A stretch of 64,000 bases of DNA from Mesostigma viride (Eukaryota > Streptophyta > Mesostigmatophyceae > Mesostigmatales > Mesostigmataceae), in the NCBI GenBank assembly GCA_009746045.1, contig RPFO01000359.1:718662-782661 (forward strand), written 5' to 3'. The position numbers were made by a program, and so were the translations under genes. Below the pieces are notes generated by a model. It was not told the DNA's origin and ran no database searches. It was given only the letters and a program-made list of their open reading frames with translations. This document shows, in pieces, positions 34,877 to 43,100 of the stretch (its first letter is position 1; every line of letters begins with the position of its first letter).

Positions 34877-37730
34877 CTACCTGACAGGGCAGGCGCCGTT
34901 AGCGCAGTCCGACTCTACCACGTCGGCGTCTGAATGCACTATTCCCGAGTAGTCTACAGGCACGAGACGGGCGGTGTAGTTCTTGAAGTCCGCCTCCGAA
35001 ACCACCTCTTGTGGCAGGTAGCTGTAGCCCAGATCTGCCGCGTTCTTCGTCGGGTCCACCCTCAAGAGGAACGAGACGCCGACGTACGCGTCCCAGTTCG
35101 CATCCAGCCAATTGACGATGGCGGGGGTCTCGGAGGGGTCGTACGAAACGGTGCAGGAGACGTTCTGTTCGCAATAATTCTCCATCAGGTTCTTGTACCT
35201 TTCCAGCTGCTCGATGGCCGTCTCCGTGTTCACTTCCACTTCCTCCACCGTCCCGTCCTTCCTGATCACCGCCATCTTCGTGAAGGGCACGGTGCAGAAC
35301 TCCACTGGGAATGTGACGAGGACGGAGTCGCTCTCGAACGGCTTGTCCACCACTTTGTAGTTGGCCTTCCTGAACCGCGGCACGAGAGGGTCGTGCTTCG
35401 AGTAGGTTATGTTGTTGAAGATGTACCTCCCAAGAGGCTTGTGCACGCCCTCTGGGACCTCCCCCCATTCCACCGTGCTCATGATCTTAGACAACGTGCC
35501 GCTGGGTTTAACGCACGTCACATTCTTCGGCAGCGGCTTCCCCAGCTCACTGGCCATATGGTACGCGGAGGAGACGGCTACGTTTCTCATCCTGCGAAAG
35601 TCGTAGGGGTGCAGGTCCGGCCTCGCTACTATCCCTGTCAACCCCACGCCGCACAGATGCAGGAACTCGTTGTTCAGGTGCCACGCCTCTTGTAGTATCT
35701 CGTCTCTTAGGTCGACTAGCGTCTGGCGGTAATTCATCCTGCTCGCGAGGATGAGCGCTCTCTCCAGCCCAGCCTTGTTGCCCTCCTGGAACGCGGCCAG
35801 GTTGACCTCGGTCAGGTTGCAGAAGGATTTGTTGCCGAGGAGTATCTCACTGTGGGTGGGAAGTGTAGCACGCACAAATAGCGGATAAATGAAGTGCCAT
35901 CGCGGTAAGATAAAGCCATTGTGGGCATCCAAAAGTAAGATCAAAGGAAGACGATTCACAGAGCTAGCGGGGCTTTCCAATATTCACCAGCACGGGTTGA
36001 CGCCCTTGCACCACGGCGCTCTCTTGATTGCGGACCCGAGGTTGAACAGGCCCGGCTCGGATCCGCCGGAGTCGAGCATGATGGCGAAGATCTCCTCGAT
36101 CTGCTCCCTGGACGGCCTCTTCCTGAAAATCAGACTGTTGTTTGACTGCTGGCGGTGAGCGTTCGACACCCACCACGCCTTCTTGGCCGACGCGAACTCC
36201 TTCCATTCCGTGTCTCCGTAATCCATCAGCGCGATCTCCGCGGACCTGCGACTGCTCAACATCGTGCCGAGGTGGTTGACCACGTCCAGTATGTCCATCT
36301 TCGTCAGCAGCTGGTCGGCGCGCATCGACAGGATTTTCGCGATGGACAGGAACGCCTTGCAGATGTTCTCGTCGCCCGAACTGCGCGCACAACAAGGCCA
36401 CGTGTTGAGGGGATGTGTGTTAATACCCGAAATTCAATATCCAACGTATAGTATGCACGCAAGGAATGTCTCAATCCTCTAAACGGTTGAAACCCATTCA
36501 CAAGAAGCCGCACGTTCCAGATAAACAAGTAACGGAGACAGAAGACCTGCCGCCAAAGACACACACTATGAGGTCGTTTCGCACCAAGTCGGTGTCGTTT
36601 CGATCGAGCGGGTCGTCTAATCAAGGTACCGGCGGCAGTTCCGGTACGGACGCTACGGACGCTACGGAAGCTTCCGATCCCAACAGCGACGGTTCTACGC
36701 GGTTGCCGAGTCCGCAGAATGACAGCGTGATCGATTTAGAGGTAGAGAGGGGCCGGATCTCGGAAGAGTACGACCAGGTCTATCGGTCCGTCGACAGCCT
36801 ACGCGAGATGCTGGAATCCGCGCAAGAAGAGTGGGCGTGGAAGAACGAAGTTATAAAAAATACCGACGCTCTGTTGAACCCGGAACGGTCGTTTACGCAC
36901 CCCCCCACTATCTTTTTACCCCCACCGTCCAATCAGTGGATTTCTGAGACCATCAAGGCGACGCACCGCCCTGCTAAAAGGCCGTCGATAATACGCCGCC
37001 TGCTCTCTCGACGCGGGATCAGGAGACTTGTATGAATACTTTACGAAAAAACTCACCTAACCCAGCCGTATCCTCGCAGGCGCTCCCCGGCCGGTCGTAT
37101 CTCTGTAAAGTCGAGGACGAGGTGGTCCGCCGGGTACTTTCCGGCGAGCAGTTTTCCGACAGCCTTAGCCCAGGCCACCGCGGAATCTCCCACGCTGATC
37201 CGCCACGTGCGCGACATCGCCTCCCAGGTCTCCTGATTCGACTCCCGACCGCCACTAGACGTCCTGGTGGACCTGATGACGGATATGTCGGGTATGGCCT
37301 TCGCAAACCCGTTCAGCGTTCCGATCACGGGCCGGAAGCCGACGCCGCAACCTTGGAGGAGCAGCCACAGCACGTCCACGACGTCGTAGACGGTCTCCAC
37401 CTCCGTGAAGCTGCAATTGAACATGCACGATTCGCGCCTCCTGCTGAGTTCCGTCCCTCCCAAGAACAGGGTCCTCCCGGCCGGGGCTATCCTCCTGTTC
37501 AGGATGTGGTGATGGAGCTCTGCCAGTTCGTCCATTTCGAAGTGGTTCAAAGTCTGTCCTTTGGCCCGCACCCACAGCCACTTCTGGTGGGACACCACCC
37601 TGTCCACCACGTCGTCCCAGGTCTCCAGCCGCACCCCGCCTTCCAGGGGACGGTGGTACGTCCTCAGTTCAATGGCCATGGCTCTGTCTGTGGGCGTCGT
37701 ACATTGGGGTGCGGAGGTCGCGATCTCCAT
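34877..37730 (-). CDS. Class II (adenosylcobalamin-dependent) ribonucleoside-triphosphate reductase, three exons
   Basis: Reduces ribonucleotides to deoxyribonucleotides for viral DNA synthesis. Exons 37730-37057, 36380-35988 and 35849-34877 join in frame to 679 codons, close to the roughly 740 residues of the monomeric Lactobacillus-type enzyme. Seen: an N-terminal redox cysteine (ESCMFNCSF), GCGVGFRP, the IRSTRTSSGGRES loop, QSNNSLIF, the active-site NPC-x-E loop exactly at the second junction, FCNLTEVN, VKPSGTLSK, and a C-terminal CANGACPVR redox pair. No partner small subunit is visible, which fits class II. Introns have GT-AG ends (first donor AG|GTGAGT). One oddity: canonical splicing gives NPC-Cys-E where Gly is usual. 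The first intron contains a whole gene on the plus strand. Confidence 0.9.
35850..35987 (-). other. Intron 2 of the reductase gene (138 bp)
   Basis: On the minus strand it begins GTGAATATTGG directly after the codons for Asn-Pro-Cys and ends in a pyrimidine-rich CTTCCCACCCACAG before TGAGATACTC, which encodes the following Glu-Ile-Leu. A branch-like CTAC lies about 20 bases before the acceptor. Unspliced, the frame meets a stop two codons into the intron. It is too short for a group I or II ribozyme, so a spliceosomal intron is the likely reading. Confidence 0.8.
36381..37056 (-). other. Intron 1 of the reductase gene (676 bp) hosting an antisense gene
   Basis: The minus strand begins with the consensus donor AG|GTGAGT after codons for Gly-Tyr-Gly-Trp-Val and ends TTGTTGTGCGCGCAG before TTCGGGCGACGAG; joined codons give Trp-Val-Ser-Ser-Gly-Asp. 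Reading through without splicing meets a stop within three codons. The intron encloses the complete plus-strand frame 36466-37035. No group I or group II features were recognised. Confidence 0.85.
36466..37035 (+). CDS. Nested gene inside reductase intron, coiled-coil protein
   Basis: A 189-residue ATG-started frame lying wholly inside intron 1 of the reductase gene, on the other strand. The N-terminal half is Ser/Thr/Lys/Pro-rich and disordered, with a small repeat from GGACGCTAC units (DATDATEAS). Residues about 85-135 form a helical or coiled-coil segment (EEYDQVYRSVDSLREMLES). The C-terminus is strongly basic (RRLLSRRGIRRLV). It shows none of the homing-endonuclease signatures (LAGLIDADG, GIY-YIG, HNH), so it does not look like an intron-mobility gene. 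Its existence as a translated gene rests on length and sensible composition. Function unknown. Confidence 0.6.
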   Translation: MSQSSKRLKPIHKKPHVPDKQVTETEDLPPKTHTMRSFRTKSVSFRSSGSSNQGTGGSSGTDATDATEASDPNSDGSTRLPSPQNDSVIDLEVERGRISEEYDQVYRSVDSLREMLESAQEEWAWKNEVIKNTDALLNPERSFTHPPTIFLPPPSNQWISETIKATHRPAKRPSIIRRLLSRRGIRRLV

Positions 37731-37835
37731 GGTAGGCAGGAAGCCGTGCCCGTATACTGTACGACCCGATTATCGATGCGAGATAAGCACACCCACGAAA
37801 TCGAAATAATTTTCTAGGGATGTAAGTATAACTCC

Positions 37836-38087
37836 ATGGTTTCGGTTCACGTCGGTCCGCTCGCCACTGTCGCTCTCGCCGCCTTCATTCTTTTCCACAC
37901 CTCCACCAGTATCTGCGCCCTCCGCAAGGACGGTTTCAAGTGCAAGACGTCCCCACCCGATTGGAAGTGTTTCTGGACAAAGTGGGGTGTCATGGTCCTT
38001 GGGATCGGCGGCGCTAGTTTTATGCTGTGGAAGGCTCACGTAGAGTCCGCCAAGCTAGGAAAGGGGTTCCGGGGGGTGATCGTGTAA
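37836..38087 (+). CDS. Small membrane protein (83 residues)
   Basis: Two hydrophobic segments: about residues 6-28 (GPLATVALAAFILFHTSTSI) and about 51-67 (GVMVLGIGGASFMLW), with Cys residues in the loop between (CALRKDGFKCK, DWKCFW) and a basic tail. It starts 105 bp from the divergent reductase gene. Small two-segment membrane proteins with paired Cys are common in virion membranes of large DNA viruses; the specific role is unknown. Confidence 0.65.
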   Translation: MVSVHVGPLATVALAAFILFHTSTSICALRKDGFKCKTSPPDWKCFWTKWGVMVLGIGGASFMLWKAHVESAKLGKGFRGVIV

Positions 38088-38110
38088 TTAAAAAATGATT
38101 TTGGTTTCAT

Positions 38111-38118
38111 TATATAAG
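38111..38118 (+). promoter_or_regulatory. TATA box for the 38127 gene
   Basis: TATATAAG lies only 8 bases before the ATG at 38127, in the same form as the boxes before 14224 and 17936. Such a short distance implies either a very short leader or that the motif is a late-promoter element rather than a classical TATA box. Confidence 0.4.
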
Positions 38119-38126
38119 AGATCGCT

Positions 38127-38480
38127 ATGGACTATGGTATGCGACAATCCGGGAATCTGGCTCTCTTGTCCCTATTGTCAGTGTTGCCTCATCTACTGAT
38201 ATCCGCGTTCATAATCGTCATGTTGATACGCGTCCGTTCTACCCTTTCTGAAACTCTCGCATCCACGTGGTGTTCGGTCACATTGCGTTCAGACGATCCA
38301 GAATGCAAGAAGAGGACGAAGGCGCGCATCAACGACATGTTCGGAGGAGGGTTGGGCGCGCTGGGATCGGCCGCTGTAGGCGCCTTCGCGTTCAACCGTT
38401 TTTTCGGAAGAAGGGCGCCACCACCGGTTGTGGAAGGGACGCAGCGCCCATACTCGTCCCGATGGAGACGGAGTAGGTGA
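38127..38480 (+). CDS. Small membrane protein (117 residues)
   Basis: One clear membrane segment at about residues 11-35 (LALLSLLSVLPHLLISAFIIVM) and a weaker Gly/Ala-rich segment at about 74-90 (GGGLGALGSAAVGAFAF), followed by a basic tail. Two Cys (near 49 and 60) lie between. It sits 39 bp after the previous small membrane gene on the same strand; the two probably belong to a virion-membrane cluster with the 34357 gene. Not recognised as a named family. Confidence 0.65.
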   Translation: MDYGMRQSGNLALLSLLSVLPHLLISAFIIVMLIRVRSTLSETLASTWCSVTLRSDDPECKKRTKARINDMFGGGLGALGSAAVGAFAFNRFFGRRAPPPVVEGTQRPYSSRWRRSR

Positions 38481-38486
38481 AAGCTA

Positions 38487-38876
38487 CTATACGTCACCTA
38501 GTGAGTAGGACGGGAACACCGGGTCCGGGTGTTTACCCGCTGTTAGTCGCACCGACGCATACAACGGCATTTCCCTTGGCCGTTCGTAAAGGCGTGTATC
38601 TGGGTTGCGAGGTATCGAGAACCTCAGTATCGGTGGGTCTATTTCCATCCCCTTGATGCGTCTGGCCAGTGAGTCAACGGGCAATTTCGCCCTCCAAATG
38701 CCACTGCTACCGTTGTAAGGGCATCCGCTACTGCACTTTATCAACAGATCTGTCTGCGTTATCACTTGAAGCACTGGTTCGCACTCGTCGCACGACAGGC
38801 AGCTGCAGACGAGGGCTACGTCGTAGGATGACGAGGTTCTAGACATGCATATGTTGCAATACCCCTTGTACGTCAT
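38487..38876 (-). CDS. RING-like zinc protein (129 residues)
   Basis: The first 55 residues are Cys-rich: CNIC, then CSCLSCDEC, then CSSGC, spaced like a small cross-braced zinc finger of the RING or RING-variant type, although no zinc-binding His is evident. The rest (about 60-129) is Pro/Arg-rich without a recognised fold. RING proteins act as ubiquitin ligases, and with the F-box-like and OTU genes this would add to a ubiquitin theme, but the spacing is not good enough to be sure. It converges on the 38127 gene, leaving 6 bp. Confidence 0.6.
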   Translation of the reverse strand: MTYKGYCNICMSRTSSSYDVALVCSCLSCDECEPVLQVITQTDLLIKCSSGCPYNGSSGIWRAKLPVDSLARRIKGMEIDPPILRFSIPRNPDTRLYERPREMPLYASVRLTAGKHPDPVFPSYSLGDV

Positions 38877-38915
38877 ATTGCTTTACTGATGGACACGATT
38901 ATTTGCTCGTTGAGT

Positions 38916-39254
38916 TTAATGCGTGCTTTGTTTATTATTCTTATTAATAAAACGCCGATTTGCCAGAATAACCGCTGACTTTACAATCATTTGAAAACAT
39001 TTGTACATCATCACCCATAAAAGGACCGTTTTCAGCAAGACGTGGATGCTCTCGAACCTGTCGTCAATGACCTCTTCGCAGTACTGTGGCTGGTCTTTCC
39101 ACAGTTCGGATGAGGTGGACGTCATCTGGGCGCATATGTCGTGCTTCTCCATGTTCATCCAGAATCCCATATCTCCAAAATGAGGCCCTTTCAAAAACAG
39201 GTCTTTCAATGGCCTTTTTACAACAGCATTGTACACGATCGCCATATCTGTCAT
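38916..39254 (-). CDS. Small membrane-anchored protein (112 residues)
   Basis: A soluble N-terminal part with many Met and charged residues (DLFLKGPHFGDMGFWMN, HDICAQM) and a hydrophobic C-terminal segment (about residues 74-98; VLLKTVLLWVMMYKCF then VKSAVILAN). It looks like a tail-anchored membrane protein. The preceding in-frame codon is not ATG, so ATG 39254 is chosen. It lies between two minus-strand genes with 27-39 bp spacing. Function unknown. Confidence 0.55.
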   Translation of the reverse strand: MTDMAIVYNAVVKRPLKDLFLKGPHFGDMGFWMNMEKHDICAQMTSTSSELWKDQPQYCEEVIDDRFESIHVLLKTVLLWVMMYKCFQMIVKSAVILANRRFINKNNKQSTH

Positions 39255-39281
39255 CACTATAATAGCGATTTTAAACGCACT

Positions 39282-39833
39282 TCATTCGAATTTCACGACG
39301 AAACGGTGCGGGACCTGCTTCACTTGGGGCCTCACTAGGACGGCTAGGTCAGAGGCCTTGCAGCGATTGCGGCACTTGACGATCCTCCCGCCCTTGATGC
39401 GGATGTTCAGGACCTTGTCCTTGCACTTTGGCAGATCCTTTCTGATTTCTCCGTGGTTCTGTCTCGCGTAATCGATGACCCCGTTCAGGATGGCCCACCT
39501 GAAGAAGTTCATCTGTCCAGGAGTGGTGACGAATTCTCGATCTCCGTCGCGCAAGGTCGTCTTCCTCCTCCTTCCAAAGGGGTCGAACATGCGCTTGGAA
39601 TAGAAGTCCACCTGCTCTCTGTACGACATGTACAGATTGAACGGGATGGAGCTGTCTTTCACGTAATACTCCACCTTGCGAGTCTTGGCGTAGTTCGTGA
39701 CCAGCCATTCGATCACTCGCAACGACAGCCCAGACGCCTTTTTTTTCCCTTCTGGATTGGAGAACTCGTACAGCGTGTTGAAATTTTCGTGGTTGCTGTA
39801 GAAACGCTGCAGAGATCTCTCCAGAAGGTCCAT
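39282..39833 (-). CDS. Conserved giant-virus protein of unknown function
   Basis: A 183-residue protein with well-defined sequence blocks: TLYEFSNPEGKKKASGLSLR, VIEWLVTNYAK, FNLYMSYREQVDFYSKRMF, DPFGRRRK, TTPGQMNFFRWAI. From memory these blocks belong to a family found in several groups of nucleocytoplasmic large DNA viruses, without assigned function; I cannot verify that here. The C-terminus is basic with a CKDK...CRNRC cluster. Its strong conservation suggests a core replication, transcription or packaging role. The first in-frame codon is not ATG; ATG 39833 is used. Confidence 0.65.
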   Translation of the reverse strand: MDLLERSLQRFYSNHENFNTLYEFSNPEGKKKASGLSLRVIEWLVTNYAKTRKVEYYVKDSSIPFNLYMSYREQVDFYSKRMFDPFGRRRKTTLRDGDREFVTTPGQMNFFRWAILNGVIDYARQNHGEIRKDLPKCKDKVLNIRIKGGRIVKCRNRCKASDLAVLVRPQVKQVPHRFVVKFE

Positions 39834-39926
39834 CACGAGAGCGAAAGGGCTGTGGTCTCACTATACCGCAGAGACAAAATTTGCGAAAACGTCCAACGCG
39901 TCCACCGAGTCCGGGGGCGTACGCGA

Positions 39927-40097
39927 TCACTTGCTATATGGCGGGATGTAGGGTGGCGAGGGCGGGTCTCTCGTATTTATGTCGGTGCCGTGTGCCGCCT
40001 CCCACCGATATCTCAAGAGCGCTGCCACTGTGGGGTTGACTTTCTTCACGCTGAACTGTTCAGGTTCTGGAGGGATCCTAGAGCAGCAAGAACCCAT
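39927..40097 (-). CDS. Tiny protein with N-myristoylation motif (56 residues)
   Basis: A 57-codon frame in the 344-bp gap before the giant coiled-coil gene. It begins MGSCCSRIPPEPEQF and ends PYIPPYSK before a TGA. Gly2 followed by Ser and two Cys fits an N-myristoylation plus palmitoylation signal, as in membrane-tethered viral matrix-type proteins. The middle (VKKVNPTVAALLRYRWEAAHG) is a short amphipathic helix and the tail is Pro/Tyr-rich (PPSPPYIPPY, with PPxY-like late-domain flavour but not an exact match). The composition argues against chance, yet the frame is short. Confidence 0.55.
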   Translation of the reverse strand: MGSCCSRIPPEPEQFSVKKVNPTVAALLRYRWEAAHGTDINTRDPPSPPYIPPYSK

Positions 40098-40177
40098 GTT
40101 TGCGATACTAGGACCGTAGAAAAGTTTGCGCGACTAAGAAACAACAAAATTTCTGATGATATTGTACGGACTTATGA

Positions 40178-43100
40178 ATGTACACAGTTCAATACCTTCA
40201 GTCCATGCTGATAGAGGTCGAAAAACTCGTGACGTCTGTGATCAAAACGCGCAAGGAAGGAGGGGCTGTCACGCGAGAGGAGAAATTTCTTGACGACAAA
40301 TTGCCAGAGTTGCTTAGGAAGTGGAAGTGGGTAAAACAGCAACTCGTGTACGCGAGACATCCGTATGGGCAGGGGGAGGGGGGAGGGGGGGATACGGTCA
40401 TCAACGTGCCTAGAAAGAGAGAGGGTTCTTCCGATAAGGCAGGATCGCGCGATGACAGCGGAGATAACGAGTCCGCAGCCGGTGACAACGACGGTGCCGG
40501 TGACGTGGGCGAAATTCAGAGGGAGATCGACGAGGCGCGAAGACAGAGGGTCGCTGAGGCGTTACCCCAAGCGATACAGTTCATGCAGGACAACATCACG
40601 TCCAGCGACCCGGACGTGCGCAAGACTGCCGAAAAGGTGAGAGATTCTATAAACTATTGGTCAGAAGATCGGTTTAAACAGCTAGAGGCAAACCCTAACG
40701 AAAAACTCAAAAAGTTGCAAGACCAGTATGGCGTGGGGTGGCGTGATGTATTTCGCGATAGACACTGGGATCATTACGGTTATGGCCACGAAGGGCCAAG
40801 GTTAAATGCAGATGTTCACAACAGGCTTATGGGGTTGAAGGGCGGGAAAGAGGACCCAGAACTTCTCAAACTAACTTCTACGTTAGACAAACTGAGCACA
40901 GACGCGGTGTTGTACGGCGGCATTGGCCCGCGGAGGAATAGTGACGCTGATACCTTTCCCGATGTCCCCAATCCTGACTCTGGTGGAGGACCAGGAGGGA
41001 ATCAAAACCAAAATGGCGATGATGGGCGTTCACCAGAAGAACGATTGCGCGATTTGCAGCAGTTTATTGGAGAAATTGGCGGTTTGCAACAAAGTATAGC
41101 TGAAAACGATTCCCACGATATAGTAGGCGGGGAGGCTAAGACACAGGGTCTTGTCGACCAGGCGAACGAGTTACTAACCAAATTAACGGCCGAGATTGAG
41201 TCGAAGTCGGCCTCCGCGAAAACATCCATTCCAGAACCAGAAACACCAAGAACAGAACCAAACGGGAAGGCAGAACCACAAAAGACAGCACCACAAAATC
41301 CAGATCCACCAAAGGCAGACGGGGCGGTAGATCCACCAAATCCAGATTTACCAAAGGCAGACGGGAAGGCAGCACCACAAAAGACAGCACCACAAAATCC
41401 AGATCCACCAAAGGCAGACGGGGCGGTAGATCCACCCAAGGCGGACGACCCCCCAGTGGCACCAGCAGATTACAAGGGGGCCGAGGAACGCATTAAGGAG
41501 GCTCAGGATTTGTTGCGGACAGCTGAGGATAATGTGAAGAACAGCACAGACCCTGTTCAAAAGCTAACTCTTGAGGAGGTGGTGAAAGTCATCAAGTCTG
41601 ACTTGTTGGCCCAACAGGACGAATTGTTGATTTTGAAGGCAAGAGACGCTGCTATGGAGTGTGGATCTTGGAAGAATGACTGCTTCTACAGAAGCGTTAT
41701 TGTGGGCGGTGACCGCGATTATATTGACCCTTCCACTAACAAACTAAGAACGGATTATGATGCCTTTTACTATTTAAAGACGGGGGGTAAAAAGCTCAGG
41801 GAAGATGTAGTCGATCAATTAAAGAAACACCACAGTGATAAGTTGAAAATCGCAGCAGGGATAGCTGGGTTGAGCGAAAATGAGTATATTAAACAACATT
41901 TACAGACGGCGATGGCGGATGAGCCGCAGATCCTAGCAACGTCAACTCTGCTGGGTGTTCCGATACACGTATACAGCGACATGGGGCCAGGACAGCGTAA
42001 AGTGTATAAATACGGAGATGAAAAAAGTGGCAAACAGCCGATTCACGTGTACTATGACGCGAAGGGCCTGCATTACCAATTGATACCTAACCCACCTCAC
42101 CCCGTGGGCTCGGCCGTATATCTACACAAAAACCGTCAGGGTGGTCCAGGAGGCAAAATGGAAAACGGTGGAGGGGTGATGAAGCAATCCACCCCCCTTG
42201 GCACTTCGGTGCACAGACCTTCTACATCAGATCTGTATGGAAACGCAAGGTCGTCGTTCGTAGACACGCGTCCTGAATGGGAGGTAAGTAAACCTCATAC
42301 AGTGGAGGAGGTCCTCAGAGGATATTACGACGGCATCCAAGGAGGGCGGGGTGTCAACGTACCCATCGTCTCCCAACCTATAACTCCCCCCACTAGAAAT
42401 AAAGCTGGCAACGCCCCTCTAAGTAAACCAGTGGTGTCTAGTTCTTCAAGTAAAGGACCTACTACGTCGGTTAGAGAAGTAAGACCATCCGTACGAGAAA
42501 TCAACGAGAGACTAAACGGGATCGAACAAGCTGTTCAGAATCGACTGGACGAATTATCAAAAGCCCGGAGTGCCAAGAAATACGAGAAAGACAGGGCTGA
42601 TAAGGAAAAGGCCGAGAAGGACGAGGCAGCTAAAGAGAAGGCGGATATAGCAAAGGCCGAGAAGGACAAGGCAGCCAAAGAGAAGGCGGATATAGCAAAG
42701 GCCGAGAAGGACAAGGCAGATAAAGAAAGGAACGAGAAATCAAAGGCTGATAAAGGGGTGGCAGCGAAAGAGAAGGGCAACAAGGCGATGGCGCATGAGG
42801 CAATTAAAGAGGATCGTGTCAGACTAGAGGGTGCTGTTGACGACATCATCGCGCGTCTGAAGGGTGTTATTGGCGCATTGAAAGACCCGTCCGCAAAGAC
42901 AGCGGGTGTTGAAGAAGGCACAAAATCGGAGCCCCCCGCTAGTAAGACCGAGGCCACAGTGCCAAGTGGGGAAACCGTTAAACCAGTCGACGCCACACCA
43001 GAGAAGGAGAAGGCGGCCGCAACCACCGACGCGGTCCCTCCTCGCAAGGTCCGTTTTAAGACAGATGAGGAGGAGAGGGCTAAAGACCTTCTTAAACAGG

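Noticed and set aside
36381-37056. Group I or group II self-splicing intron in the reductase gene
   Set aside because: The ends are GT-AG with a consensus AG|GTGAGT donor and the other intron is only 138 bp, too small for a ribozyme core; no homing-endonuclease motif is present.
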